DNA of 64,000 nt from Limnomonas spitsbergensis (Eukaryota > Chlorophyta > Chlorophyceae > Chlamydomonadales). How positions within the stretch are numbered: position 1 is the first letter of the stretch; each line of letters opens with the position of its first letter. The stretch spans positions 806,001 to 870,000 of the forward strand of contig JAYJMM010000014.1 in assembly GCA_037349105.1 (NCBI GenBank). Reading direction: 5' to 3'. Below the pieces are notes generated by a model. That model had not been told where the DNA came from, did not search any database, and saw nothing but the letters and a program-made list of their open reading frames with translations. This document shows, piece by piece, positions 1 to 11,639 of the stretch. The translations under genes were made by a program, and so were the position numbers.

Positions 1-1240
1 CTGATGAGAAAAAGTATTGTTTGAGGGTCTGAAATGATAGACTTACCAGTGCCCCTAATGAATGAATCATAAACAGAAAAATGTACACATGCCACTTGCA
101 ATGATTTTCTGAGTGAGTGCCCAGCATGGCAGGTAATCCTACCTGCTCATGGTAAGCTTCAACATAATTATGGATCAGCAAAGAGCCAATGACTTCAACT
201 CATGAACCCTCAAACACAACATATGATGAATTGAACCCTATATTAAATTTTATACAAACATCCCATGGCAAGTTTGTGTTACTGTTACGATTTGCACACT
301 AAAGAACTCGGGTCCAACATCACAAAAACAGGTCCATGTGGTGGGGGCACTGAAGCCGATAAACGGCAACCAGCCAACAGAAACATGAAAACCCCAGAGA
401 GCCAGACAGGAAGCCAGCTGCCTGGGGACACCAAGAGGGGAAATGGCGAAAAATCACCATGATAAACGGGCTCCCATGTCAGGATGCCCCAAGTAAACCC
501 CATGCAAGCCTCTCACGCTGATCTCGGACAGGGCCGGCATGCATGTGAGGGTGGTCAGATGTTTGACCCCGACTGAGACAGGACTGTATGTCACTTACTA
601 GTGAACAGAAGCTTGGAACGGGAGGCTGGCTTGGGGAGTCGGGAAAGTGGCAGCCTCTTCTTGTTACAACTTCTGGCAGCGGTCCAACAGTCCAATTGAA
701 ACAATTCCAAGTATAATCTAACTGGGCACAGTATAAGAAGGCCATGGCAGGCCTTTTAAACAGTCATGTCAGATCAGGATAAGAAAGGCGTAAAGCTAGC
801 ATGGCGGCTGGAAGCTACTAGATAGAGTGAAGCGTAGCTACCAGCCGATTACATAATAGAGTGAAGCGAAGCTACCATTCGTAAAGTGTCAATACTATGT
901 TCGTCAGTGAAAAGCTTCAGTCCGTGTAGAGTAATACACGGCTAGCAATAATATTAGCATTGCATGCATGCATGGCAGGCTTGGAGCTGATAACTCTGCA
1001 TGTGACAACATTCAGCTCCGTAACCATGCTGTCAGCTCTGTTACACCGACAGTGTGGTCCAAACACAGCACCTGCAGGGGCGACATGCCCATGGGGGGGA
1101 GAAGCGTGGAATGTACAGAAATTTACTCGGTCTAAGTGCAGCACTTGCAGGGAACAAGGCTTGAAAGGGAGCTGTCCAGCTGAGACAAGCCCATATAATT
1201 GGTCAGGGGCGACAGGTCCTGTGTACTTCATTTGTAACAG
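1..1240. other. No supported gene; AT-richer flank with a short direct repeat
   Basis: I see no convincing coding region here; open frames are short and lack recognisable motifs. Around 815-880 a segment containing ATAGAGTGAAGCG followed by AGCTACCA occurs twice about 35 bases apart, a small direct repeat of unknown origin. The segment 960-1240 has an open frame with several cysteines, but it runs into the 9-bp array that follows and has no family signature. Confidence 0.4.
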
Positions 1241-1252
1241 GCATGGGGCAAC

Positions 1253-1385
1253 ATGCATCCCATGCACATCCCATGCATCCCATGCATCCCATGCATCCCA
1301 TGCATCCCATGCATCCCATGCATCCCATGCATCCCATGCATCCCATGCATCCCATGCATCCCATGCATCCCATGCATCCCATGCA
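1253..1385. repeat. 9-bp minisatellite (CATGCATCC)n
   Basis: A near-perfect tandem array of a 9-base unit, CATGCATCC, about 14 copies. It is open in several frames on both strands because the unit is a multiple of three, so the proteins it appears to encode are artefacts. A pyrimidine-rich stretch ending in CTAG/CAG at 1540-1565 lies downstream, so the array may lie in an intron of the LRR fragment that follows; I found no convincing 5' splice site. Confidence 0.9.
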
Positions 1386-1562
1386 CTTCATCATTTCCAT
1401 TCATTGTTTTTTCAACGATATCCGTTGGTAGTTTCATGTGTCACGCTGCAGCAGAGACCTCCAGGATGCATCGAGAGCGTGGGTTGCCGAGTGCTGAAGG
1501 AATGGATTGCGGCCCTGGCGATTGATATTTCTCAGGCGTTTTCTTTCTTTCTTTGATTCTAG

Positions 1563-1915
1563 CAGATCCTGTGTGTCTTGACCAAGCTGGAGCGCCTTGA
1601 GCTGTGTGCTGCCGTCAAAGAAGACTTCGCATGGATCAGACCTATTTTATTGGACCTGTCACCCATGACATCACTGACGGGTCTGTCGCACTTGCGCCTG
1701 GATGGAGGAGACTGCGTCGTCGGGACCTGTCCCCCCTAACAGCCCTGACGTGCCTGACGAAGCTGCGTCTGCTATACTTCAGCCAGATCCAGCCGAAGGA
1801 TTCACGTCTTTAAAGCGCAGGTGACCTGTCGCCCCTGGCCGCACTTGGGGGACTGGGGCAGCTGTGCCTGCAGAGCTGCACACGAGTCTCGGACCTGTCC
1901 CACCCAGAATGAATT
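1563..1915 (+). pseudogene. Leucine-rich-repeat gene fragment
   Basis: Three frames in succession encode leucine-rich repeats of the type that recurs in this window (DLSPLxALxxLxxLxL). Around 1566-1720 the frame gives TKLERLEL and DLSPMTSLTGLSHLRL; around 1725-1800 another frame gives DLSPLTALTCLTKLRL; around 1820-1910 a third gives DLSPLAALGGLGQLCL. The repeats are spaced as one protein would have them but the frame changes between them, so this is probably a decayed gene or an exon series I cannot resolve. A strong branch/pyrimidine tract and AG at 1540-1565 suggest an exon start. It resembles the F-box/LRR genes at 11.8, 21.6 and 31.3 kb. Confidence 0.55.
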
Positions 1916-2282
1916 AATTATCGTTGTCAATGTAGCCCAGAACAAATAATATGTTGGCTGCACGGCGCCGACTTTTAAAGCACGTTGCCAAAGCAGCCAC
2001 TCGTGAGGGTGTGGCTGGTGTATTTACGCCATCGGCGAATCTCCTGAGCATGTCGGATGATGCATCTGTTGAATCACTCCATCACACAGTATCATGCTCA
2101 CTCGTGTCTTATCATTGCATCTCCATCAATTCAATATGTTCACAAAAAGATGCAACGACCGCCTGGCTTGCAACCCGAATAGGGTGTGTGATTCTGCACA
2201 CGTATGTCATGGAGCCTGGCGAGCATTGGGATCCACGCCCATTGCAACACGTCTTAAGTCCCAAACAAACCTCAAAACCCAG

Positions 2283-2629
2283 AACACGTGTCAGCACCGC
2301 CGGTACATGTCGCTGTGCTGATTGGACGAGGAACAGCGTCTTCTGGCGAGATACTCGCTTCGTTTTTACACAAGAAACCGCGCATGCGTAGTTTTGGAGA
2401 GGCAACTGCCGGGGCCCTGTCAATAAATCAGGGCTTCACGGTGGGGCCAGGCATTGAGCTCTTACTCACAATCCGGAATGTGTGCACAATGGATGGCGTG
2501 TGTCACTTAGATGAACGTCTCGTCCCCGATTGTATTACCAAACCCCCATGGAAGAAGCCACACATACTTCAATCGGTAGTCCTCACGGGAGCCGCCTGTC
2601 CAAGGGAGCCTGTCATTACGTCGAAATAA
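2283..2629 (+). CDS. Peptidase S41 (C-terminal processing protease) terminal part
   Basis: The frame encodes the catalytic core of a tail-specific (S41) serine peptidase: a hydrophobic strand, then TASSGEI carrying the Ser nucleophile, then GEATAGALSINQ, a run matching the family's glycine-rich turn, and near the end LVPDC, corresponding to the usual GI.PD motif. The usual DLRGNxGG strand and any PDZ domain are missing upstream. There is no in-frame ATG at the start; an AG at 2281-2282 may be the acceptor of an intron, with the N-terminal exons further upstream or lost. I did not find them between 1950 and 2280. It ends at a stop just past ITSK. Either a 3' exon of a spliced gene or a truncated relic. 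Confidence 0.7.
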
Positions 2630-2869
2630 GGCGCACGTACCGTAAGGCTTGCAATGCAAGGAGGCAGTGGGACGTCAACCGCTGCCCATCCCCTGACCAG
2701 ATCCAGAAGCTCAGGCAGCAGAGGCAGCAGTAGCCAATGACGCCAGCTGCCCCTGATCAGTTTTCCAGTAGCCTAGGTTAGGGTCATGCGCCGGTCATGG
2801 ATCCACAAGGTTCTCCACTGCAAAAACGCAGTGAGAACAAGTTCAAAATCACTTGCACAGAGATGACGT

Positions 2870-5800
2870 TCAAAACGCCGCCCCGTGAATCCGCCGCCCC
2901 GTGAATCTGACGCCCCGTGAAGCCGACGCCTGTGAATCTGACGCCCCGTCGCTCGTCGTTTGGTGCCTCGTCAATCGATACGCCATGAATCGATAGTAAA
3001 TCCTCTCCGTGAATCCTCCGATGCCCCGTCGCTCGTCGTTTGGTGCCTCGTCAATCGATACGCCATGAATCGATGATGGACAATCCGCTCCGACAATCCG
3101 CTCCGTCATTCCACGCCGTGAATCCGCCGCCCCGTGAATCTGACGCCCCGTAAATCCGACGCCCGTGAATCTGACGCCCGTGAATCTGACGCCCGTGAAT
3201 CTGACGCCCCGTGAATCCGACGCCCCGTCGCTCGTCATTTGGTGCCTCGTGAATCGATACGCCATGAATCGATTGTCAATCCTCTCCGTGAATCCGACGC
3301 CCCGTGAATCCGACGCCCCGTGAATCTGACGCCCCGTCGCTCGTCATTTGGTGCCTCGTGAATCGATACGCCATGAATCGATGGACAATCCGCTCCGTCA
3401 ATCCCCTCCGTCATTCCACGCCGTGAATCCGTCGCCCGTGAATCCTCTGACGCCCGTGAATCCTCTGACGCCCCGTGAATCCTCTGACGCCCGTGAATCC
3501 TCTGACGCCCCGTGAATCCGACGCCCCGTGAATCCGACGCCCCGTAATCTGCCGCCCCGTAAATCCGACGCCCCGTAATCTGCCGCCCCGTAAATCCGAC
3601 GCCCCGTCGCAAGTCGCAGGAGATTTGCGTGAGAGTTGCGTGAGAGTGCCTCGTCAATCGAGACACCATGAATCGATGGTCAATCCGCTCCGTCATTCCA
3701 CGCCGTGAATGCGCCGCCCCGTAAATCTGACGCCCCGTGAATCTGACGCCCCGTGAATCCGACGCCCCGTCGCTCGTCGTTTGGTGCCTCGTGAATCGAA
3801 ACGCCATGAATCGATTGTCAATACTTTCCGTGAATCCGACGCCCCGTGAATCTGACACCTCGTGAATCCTTCGCCCCGTGACTCTGACGCCCGAGAATCC
3901 GCCGCCCCGTAAATCTGACGCCCCGTGAATCCGACGCCCCGTTGCTCATCGTTTGGTGCCTCGTGAATCGATACGCCATGAATCGATTGTCAATCCTCTC
4001 CGTGAATCCGACGCCCCGTCGCTCGTCGTTTGGTGCCTCGTGAATCGATACGCCATGAATCGATGGTCAAACCGCTCCGACAATCCGCTCCGTCATTCCA
4101 CGCCGTGAATCCGCCGCCCAGTTAATCTGACAACTCTTGAATCCTTCGCCCCGTGACTCTGACGCCCGAGAATCCGCCGCCCCGTGAATCTGCCGCCCCG
4201 AGAATCTGACACCTCGTGAATCCTTCGCCCCGTGACTCTGACGCCCGAGAATCCGCCGCCCCGTGACTCTGACGCCCGAGAATCCGCCGCCCCGTGACTC
4301 TGACGCCCGAGAATCCGCCGCCCCGTGACTCTGACGCCGCGTGAATCCGCAGCCCCGTGAATCCGACGCCCCGTCGCTCGTCGTTTAATGCCTCGTGAAT
4401 CGAAACGCCATGAATCGATTGTCAATACTCTCCGTGAATCCGAGGCCCAGTCGCTCGTCGTTTGGTGACTCGTCAGTCGAGACACCATGAATCGATGGTC
4501 ATTCCACGCCGTGAATCCGTCGCCCGTGAATCCGTCGTCCGTGAATCCGTCGTCCGTGAATCCGTCGCCCGTGAATCCGTCGCCCGTGAATCCGTCGCCC
4601 GTGAATCCGTGGCCCGTGAATCTTCTGACGCCCCGTGAATCCGCCACCCCTTAAATCTGACGCCGCTTGAATCTGACGCCCCGTGAATCCACCGCCCCGT
4701 GAATCTGACGCCCCGTAAATCCGACGCCCCGTCGCTCATCGTTTGGTGCCTCGTGAATCGATAAGCCATGAATCGATTGTCAATCCTCTCCGTGAATCCG
4801 ACGCCCCGTGACTCTGACGCCCGAGAATCCGCCGCCCCGTGAATCCGCAGCCGCGTGAATCCGCCGCCCCGTGAATCCGCAGCCGCGTGAATCTGACGCC
4901 CCGTGAATCCGACGCCCCGTCGCTCGTCGTTTGGTGCCTCGTGAATCGATACGCCATGAATCGATTGTCAATACTCTCCGTGAATCCGAAGCCCAGTCGC
5001 TCGTCGTTTGGTGACTCGTCAGTCAGTCGAGACACCATAAATCGATGGTCCATCCGGTCCGTCATTCCACGCCGTGAATCCGTCGCCCCGTGAATCCTCT
5101 GACGCCCCTTAAATCTGACGCCCCGTGAATCCGACGCCCCTTGAATCTGACGCCCCGTGAATCCACCGCCCCGTGAATCCGACGCCCCTTGAATCTGACG
5201 CCCCGTCGCTCATCGTTTGGTGCCTCGTGAATCGATAAGCCATGAATCGATTGTCAATCCTCTCCGTGAATCTGACGCCCTGTGACTCTGACGCCCTGTG
5301 ACTCTGACGCCCCGTGAATCCGCCGCCTCGTGAATCTGACGCCCCGTGAATCTGACGCCCCGTGAATCCGCCGCCCCGTGAATCCGCAACCCCGTGAATC
5401 TGACGCCCCGTGAATCCGACGGCCCGTCGGTCGTCGTTTGGTGCCTCGTGAATCGATACGCCATGAATCGATTGTCAATACTCTCCGTGAATCCGAGGCC
5501 CAGTCGCTCGTCGTTTGGTGACTCGTCAGTCGAGACACCATGAATCGATGGTCAATCCGCTCCGTCATTCCACGCCGTGAATCCGTCGCCCGTGAATCCT
5601 CTGACGCCCCTTAAATCTGACGCCCCGTGAATCCGACGCCTCTTGAATCCACCGCCCCGTGAATCCACCGCCCCGTGAATCTGACGCCCCGTAAATCCGA
5701 CAGCCGCCCGAGAATCCGCCGCCCCATGAATCCGCAGCCGCGTGAATCTGACGCCCCGTGAATCCGACGCCCCGTCGCTCGTCGTTTGGTGCCTCGTGAA

Positions 5801-7993
5801 TCGATACGCCATGAATCGATTGTCAATACTCTCCGTGAATCCGAGGCCCAGTCGCTCGTCGTTTGGTGACTCGTCAGTCGAGACACCATGAATCGATGGT
5901 CAATCCGCTCCGTCATTCCACGCCGTGAATCCGTCGCCCGTGAATCCTTCGACCGTGAATCCGTCGCCCGTGAATCCGTCGCCCGTGAATCCTCTGACGC
6001 CCCTTAATCCGACGCCCCTTGAATCTGACGCCCCGTGAATCCACCGCCCCGTGAATCTGACGCCCCGTAAATCCGACGCCCCGTCGCTCATCGTTTGGTG
6101 CCTCGTGAATCGATAAGCCATGAATCGATTGTCAATCCTCTCCGTGAATCCGACGCCCCGTCCCTCGTCGTTCGTTTGGTGCCTCGTCAATCGAGACACG
6201 ATGAATCGATGGTCAAAATCCGCTCCGTCATTCCACGCCGTGAATCCGTCGCCCCGTGAATCCGTCGCCCCGTGACTCTGACGCCCGTGCATCCGCCGCT
6301 CCGTGAATCTGACGCCCCGTGCATCCGCCGCTCCGTGAATCTGACGCCCCGTGCCTCCGCCGCCCCGTGAATCCGACGCCCCGTCAAACCCCTCCGTCAT
6401 TCCACGCCGTGAATGCGCCGCCCGTGAATGCGCCGCCCCGTGAATCTGACACCTCGTGAATCCTTCGCCCGGTGAATCTGACGCCCCGTGAATCCTCTGA
6501 CGCCCCGTGAATCCGCCGCCCTTGAATCCGTCACCCCGTGAATCTGACGCCCCGTAAATCTGACGCCCCGTCGCTCATCGCTTGGTGCCTCGTGAATCGA
6601 TACGCCATGAATCGATTGTCAATCCTCTCCGTGAATCCGACGCCCCGTTGCTCGTCGTTTGGTGACTCGTCAATCGAGACACCATGAATCGATGGTCAAT
6701 CCGCCCCGTCATTCCACGCCGTGAATGCGCCGCCCGTGAATCCGTCGCCCCGTGAATCCGCCGCCCGTGAATCCGCCGCCCGTGAATCTGACGCCCGATA
6801 ATCCGCCGCCCCGTGAATCTGACGTTCCGTGAATCTGACGTTCCGTGAATCTGACGCCCCGTGAATCTGACGCCCCGTGAATCTGACGCCCCGTGAATCC
6901 GACGCGGCGTCGCTCGTCGTTTGGTGCCTCGTCAATCGAGACACCATGAATCGATTGTCAATCCTCTCCGTGAATCCGAGGCCCAGTCGCTCGTCGTTTG
7001 GTGACTCGTCAGTCGATACACCATGAATCGATGGTGAATCCTCTTCGTGAATCCGACGCTCAGTCGCTCGTCGTTTGGTGACTCTTCAATCGAGACACGA
7101 TGAATCGATGGTCAATCCGCTCCGTCATTCCAAACGGTGAATCCGCCGCCCGTGAATCTGTCGCCCCGTGAATCTGACGCCCGATAATCCGCCGCCCCGT
7201 GAATCTGACGTTCCGTGAATCTGACGTTCCGTGAATCTGACGCCCCGTGAATCTGACGCCCCGTGAATCCGACGCGCCGTCGCTCGTCGTTTGGTGCCTC
7301 GTCAATCGAGACACCCTGAATCGATTGTCAATCCTCTCCGTGAATCCGAGGCCCAGTCGCTCGTCGTTTGGTGACTCGTCAGTCGAGACACCATGAATCG
7401 ATGGTCAATCCTCTTCGTGAATCCGACGCTCAGTCGCTCGTCGTTTGGTGACTCTTCAATCGAGACACGATGAATCGATGGTCAATCCGCTCCGTCATTC
7501 CAATCGGTGAATCTGACGCCCTTGAATCTGACGCCCTTGAATCCACCGCCCCGTGAATCTGACGCCCGTGAATCTGACGCCCGTGAATCTGACGCCCGTG
7601 AATCCGCCGCCCCGTGAATCTGACGCCCGTGAATCTGACGCCCGTGAATCCGACGCCCCGTCGCTCGTCGTTTGGTGCCTCGTCAATCGATACGCCATGA
7701 ATCGATTGTCAATCATCTCTGTGAATCCGACGCCCGCTCGATCGAGACACCATGAATCGATGGTCAATCCGCTCCGTCATTTCACGCCGTGAATCCGCCG
7801 CCCCGTGAATCTGACGCCCCATGAATCCGACGCCCCGTCGCTCGTCGTTTGGTGCCTCTTGAATCGATACGCCATGAATCGATTGTGAATACTCCGTGAA
7901 TCCGACACCCCGTCGATCCGCCGTCCCGTGAATCCACGCCCCGTGAATCCTACGCCTTGTCGATCCGACGTCCGCCGCCTCTTCCGTCCGCAT
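2870..7993. repeat. Complex satellite array, about 5.1 kb
   Basis: A long array built from two layers. The basic unit is about 15 bases, GTGAATCYGACGCCCC with variants (CCGCCGCCCC, CCGTCGCCC). Every 150-350 bases a longer block interrupts it: GTCGCTCGTCGTTTGGTG, then CCTCGTGAATCGATACGCC, ATGAATCGATTGTCAATCC and TCTCCGTGAATCCGACGCC. The block carries two ATCGAT palindromes about 15 bases apart that can pair with each other. Long open frames on the minus strand encode serine/arginine/glycine-rich repeats and are artefacts of the array. No gene is supported inside it. Confidence 0.92.
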
Positions 7994-8020
7994 GCCTCTT
8001 CCGTTTCGTCGTGTTTTCCT

Positions 8021-8190
8021 TCATGTTGACCAGAAGAAGCTGTCTAGCTTCGACGTCCTGAATTCGTCAACAGCAATGATGACGGCATTGTCCTCGATCA
8101 TCTGAACCGTCCCGTATGACTGACTTCCTCCGCTCCAATTGCCGAACCCGATGACCGTGCGCCCTCTTCTGCGTGGCTTTTCGTTTTCAT
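8021..8190 (-). pseudogene. Fanzor/TnpB-like nuclease fossil, C-terminal segment
   Basis: On the minus strand a short frame reads through GRTVIGFGNWSGG and then VDEFRTSK before a stop at 8021. The glycine/tryptophan strand followed some 20-30 residues later by VDEFRTSK is the pattern I associate with the C-terminal RuvC/zinc-ribbon part of eukaryotic TnpB-like (Fanzor) proteins. The cysteines that normally follow (C..C) are replaced by LDSFFW, so it is dead. It lies between the satellite and the membrane-protein gene. Two other fragments of the same kind are at 38.3 and 46.0 kb. The family call is from memory of motifs, not a search. Confidence 0.5.
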
Positions 8191-8252
8191 TCACGTCGCC
8201 TTGCTTCGAAACATGCCGCAGTAAACGAAGCTTGTTGTTCCTTCCTCTCCTC

Positions 8253-9548
8253 TCACCCTCCCCCCACCGGCAGCACGGGCGGTAGCTTCGGGAACGCCAT
8301 CGTCTTGTGCCCTCCGAGCTCCATGAGTCTTGGTGCCGCCAGCGCCAGGCTTGCGCACGTCACCGCCGCAACGCAGTAGAGGCACAGTGTGCGTCTGATG
8401 GTGGCGGGCGTCGTCCGCTCTCTCTTTGCGAATTCGGGCGTGTCGATCCGTCTTAGGACCCCGTCAATGGATACGCAAGCCGTGATCGCGACCGTGGACA
8501 GTACGAGCCCCAAGAATGACGCCGGTGACGGAAATGACTTTCCTCCCATGATGGCCACGCCGACCAGTGTCGCCAGCACGACGGTGCCCACGAGCAGGGC
8601 GCATGTCGCGTAGAGTCCACCGAACTTTAAGTCGTTGTCCTGGTCGTTCCCCCCTGCGGTGAACGTCGTCGCCAATACCGCGACCGTTGTGGACGTCGCG
8701 ATCATGAAGCCTAGGAGGACCGTGTCTGGCGTAGCCGCCAGGATCGCCATCATCTTGGCGATGATGTTGACGGATGTTGGCTTCTGTCCATTTCCCGTGT
8801 CCACACCGTTGAGGAAGCCCTTCAGAATTCCAGACCCCTCCTCCAGCAGCTTGTCCGACCATGTCTTCGCGTCCGTTTTTTTGTTATTCAGCATCGAGTA
8901 CTCCTTCACCATCGTATGAATACCTGAGTCCGCATCCTTCTTCCCCGTTTTTCCAGCATTTTTATTACCCTCCGATAAATCCGCCACTTGTTTTTTGAAA
9001 GCGTCCATCTTGTCCGTCTCATTTTCATCCGCATCTACAGGGATATTGCTCAACAACGCGTTCGCCTTATTAATCGTTTCAGTCTCTGATAGAATAGTCG
9101 AGCCCGTGTTGTCGCGATTGGGACGACTTCCATGCCCCTCGCCCGTATTTCCAGAGATATTGTTCAACAGCCCTTGTGCATTATTTATAGTTGCAGACAC
9201 ACCCTGCACCATATTGTTAATATCGCGATTGGGACGACTTCCATGCCCCTCGCTCGTATTACCAGGGATATTGCTCCACAATTCAGAGAAATCCTGTCCC
9301 GCATTCCCCTCAAAAAAACGTTTTTTGATAGCGCCAACCCCGCCCAATTCTTCCACAATTTGTTGTGCCTGTTTTCCCTGTTTTGATTGTCTCGCCATGA
9401 ATCCTTCTACACCCTTACCGTCAAGGGCATTTGTGAGCATTTGTTCGGCGTTGCCGTTTTTAACTTCATTCTCAATGAACGTCTTTTCTGTTGCTGTTAG
9501 TGGCTCTCCTGTTCTCAACTTGTTTGCTATCTTCCATTTTTCAAACAT
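8253..9548 (-). CDS. Unknown multi-pass membrane protein with NTGEGHGSRPN repeats
   Basis: About 431 residues from the ATG at 9548. The N-terminal two thirds is hydrophilic and contains a repeated motif (SNIPGNTSEGHGSRPNRD, NISGNTGEGHGSRPNRD) and related NIPVDADEN segment. Four hydrophobic stretches occupy roughly residues 285-410 (for example VLLGFMIATSTTVAVLATT and CALLVGTVVLATLVGVAIM), followed by a short tail. An upstream in-frame ATG at 9665 exists, but the codons between come from a fold-back-element arm, so I chose 9548. I do not recognise the family. The domain plan, soluble head plus C-terminal membrane anchor, would suit a virion or vesicle protein, but that is inference. It stands alone next to satellite DNA. 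Confidence 0.6.
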   Translation of the reverse strand: MFEKWKIANKLRTGEPLTATEKTFIENEVKNGNAEQMLTNALDGKGVEGFMARQSKQGKQAQQIVEELGGVGAIKKRFFEGNAGQDFSELWSNIPGNTSEGHGSRPNRDINNMVQGVSATINNAQGLLNNISGNTGEGHGSRPNRDNTGSTILSETETINKANALLSNIPVDADENETDKMDAFKKQVADLSEGNKNAGKTGKKDADSGIHTMVKEYSMLNNKKTDAKTWSDKLLEEGSGILKGFLNGVDTGNGQKPTSVNIIAKMMAILAATPDTVLLGFMIATSTTVAVLATTFTAGGNDQDNDLKFGGLYATCALLVGTVVLATLVGVAIMGGKSFPSPASFLGLVLSTVAITACVSIDGVLRRIDTPEFAKRERTTPATIRRTLCLYCVAAVTCASLALAAPRLMELGGHKTMAFPKLPPVLPVGGG

Positions 9549-9599
9549 CGCATGTGTGGTCTGTGCCTGTACGCTGCGATATAAAACCCGTGTCTGCTG

Positions 9600-9810
9600 G
9601 ATGCGTTGGCGACGCCATCGCGCCTGCGATGCATCTTGTTTTTTTTCACACCTTTTGCGTTTCATACCTGTTCCAGATGTTCCAGAGAAGCGTGGGAAGT
9701 GTCATTAGGGTTCCGTTCTTCGTCGCCAACGGGAAACAGGGTGCGATGGGGTGAGGCACGAGCCCGTGTCCCCGATGAGCCGTCTACTGCAGTCGTCGCC
9801 CGGGTGCCGT
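9600..9810. mobile_element. Fold-back element scar
   Basis: Two pieces of the fold-back core seen intact at 33.6, 39.0 and 44.8 kb: the left-arm segment TTGGCGACGCCATCGCGCC at about 9607 and its inverse at 9723-9800 (CGTCGCCAACGGGAAACAGG followed by GGCACGAGCCCGTGTCCCC). Only about 85 bases separate them and no GGATGC array flanks them, so this is a deleted copy. Its left arm supplies the first codons of the longest reading frame of the neighbouring membrane-protein gene. Confidence 0.7.
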
Positions 9811-10129
9811 TCGCGGAAACATCATCTCACATCCTCGTTCATTCTCTTCATCTTGTATCCTATTGCGTCCTCGAGCGTTCTCGAGCGTCTTTGGGTGTCG
9901 ACGAGCGTGATCGTGTCGGTGGTCCTGTGTCCGTGTGCCTTCTCCGGTCCGCGTTCATGGTCGTGTGCATGCTCAGGCGTTCTCCGGCGTTCTCCGGTCC
10001 GCGGGCATGGTCGTGTGTCCTGGTGCGTTCTCCGACCCGCAGCCACTCAAACGGTAGACGCTCCTATGTATTCTTGGTGCTGCGTGTATGCAGGACGCAT
10101 AGCATCATATGTTGCACCATGATTGCAGA

Positions 10130-10315
10130 TTGTATACAGCGGATCGATCTGTTGACGAGCTATAACAAATGCCCCGATTTCGTCCAATACACATTAGTCC
10201 CCATGTATCTTGCAAATACATGATGCATGTGCATGTTTTGCGTTTCTTGACGCAATCTCTACATTATAAGCGTCGTGTTGATGCAAAGCAGAGCCTATGA
10301 GAGGTAGAGATTGAA
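10130..10315 (+). repeat. Dispersed repeat family A, copy 1 (about 185 bp)
   Basis: Starts near CAGCGGATCGATCTG and ends near GAGAGGTAGAGATTG. It shares long exact runs with 14205-14395 (same strand) and with the reverse complement of 16640-16835, for example AACAAATGCCCCGATTTCGT and ATTATAAGCGTCGTGTTGAT. No coding capacity. Termini are not obviously inverted repeats, so the element class (SINE, MITE or solo LTR) is open. Confidence 0.8.
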
Positions 10316-10325
10316 GAGAGCCTTC

Positions 10326-10520
10326 TGATCAGGGGGGCGCCCTCGCGGCCAAGCAGGGGTGGAATACGTTTGATTTTCTTGGATGCTGTGTTGAGGCTAG
10401 GCCCTATTGGAACTCAGGTGTTGGACATGTTCTTCTTCGCCTTCCCTTTTGTTCCTTCCCCAGTTCAGTTCCTCCTAAACAGTCGGGCGCCCACGCGGGC
10501 CGAGGTATTGTCACGACGTA
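10326..10520 (+). repeat. Dispersed repeat family B, copy 1
   Basis: Shares CTGATCAG, CCTCGCGGCCAAGCAGGGGT and GGGCGCCCACGCGG with 18866-19020 in the same order and spacing. It abuts the end of repeat family A here but not at 18.9 kb, so the two are independent units. Confidence 0.7.
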
Positions 10521-11239
10521 TGGGTGCACCGCACGCAGGGGTGGCTTGTACTTTCTTTTTGGTTTCGGATCCATTATGTTTTGTGGTACTTCGAGAATGC
10601 CTGGCAAGTTGGATCACCCCGGTTTAATCTGTTCTGGGACTAATTGTCTACCTGCGATATTTCGGCCCCTTATCAAGGCCAGGAAACTACACTGGAAGGA
10701 GATCTCTAGTTAACTCTACACTGATCCTTTCGCTCTTAAGAGCACACCACTAAGTATCGAAGCCTGGACACTACACTGTGCGAATAGCTCTAGTTACACA
10801 CTACACTTATTCGCTATCTCCATCGCTACTTCCACTCCTCATTCTTCTTGTTCTCTCGCTTGACACCTCTACACTTCGAGCTCTCTGCTTAATCTCTAGA
10901 ACTTAAGTCGACACTGCAAGCTGCTTCCCCAGCCTTTCCTGGCTACCAAGTCGATCATCTGATCTTTCAGTTGATCTCCTCCATCAAGCGTCGTTCAGTC
11001 AGCTCTACACTCTTCATCACTTCGGACAGCTTCGTCCACAAGTCCGATCTAAGCCGCCCCAACCTGTCAACTGTCGACATCAGTGCAACAGTCTTCGCCA
11101 GGGTCGACTTCACTTCGTAACTTCTGCCTCCTGAGGATAAAGTCGAGGATAATCTGCTCACCAGACAGATTATCGCTCCTGCAGAGCAGGTTACCCTTGG
11201 TAAAGGGCTCTTAGCACTCCTGGTGACTGCTGTGCGCAG
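10521..11239. other. No confident gene; small coiled-coil-like ORF on the minus strand
   Basis: Mostly anonymous sequence. On the minus strand 10967-11161 holds a 64-codon ATG frame (MSRLSSTLSSGG start, MKSVELTERRLMEEIN end) with heptad-like leucines; it could be a small gene or an exon, but nothing confirms it. Confidence 0.3.
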
Positions 11240-11354
11240 TGATATAGTATGAGCGGGTCCATATATTGATCATCATCATATTATGGGTTATGACCCCATC
11301 ATTATCATCGTCATCATTATGGGTTATGATCCCTCGAAATAAACGAGCCAACAT

Positions 11355-11396
<42 letters not shown>

Positions 11397-11522
11397 GGGT
11401 TATGATCTATTCAAATAGACAAGCCGCCACCATCATCATCATCATCATCATGGGTGGTAATGATCCCTAGAAATAAACAAGCCACCATCGTGTGTTATGA
11501 TCCCTAGAAATAAATAAGTCAT

Positions 11523-11564
<42 letters not shown>

Positions 11565-11630
11565 CATCCTCATCATGGGTGGTTATGATCCCTATAGATA
11601 AACAAGTCATGTCGTGCTCATCATGGGTTA
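11240..11630. repeat. Compound microsatellite: (CAT)n blocks with a spacer repeat
   Basis: Five or six (CAT/ATC)n runs of 3-16 copies separated by a recurring spacer GGGTTATGATCCCTAGAAAT plus AAACAAGCCACC. The whole 60-75 base module is itself tandemly repeated, with the microsatellite length varying between copies. Methionine or histidine runs in open frames here are artefacts. Confidence 0.9.
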
Positions 11631-11639
11631 TGCAGGTAA

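Noticed and set aside
2870..7993. Long minus-strand proteins rich in SRGVRFTGR repeats
   Set aside because: They are translations of the satellite unit in frames kept open by its composition; no non-repetitive domain or consistent start exists.
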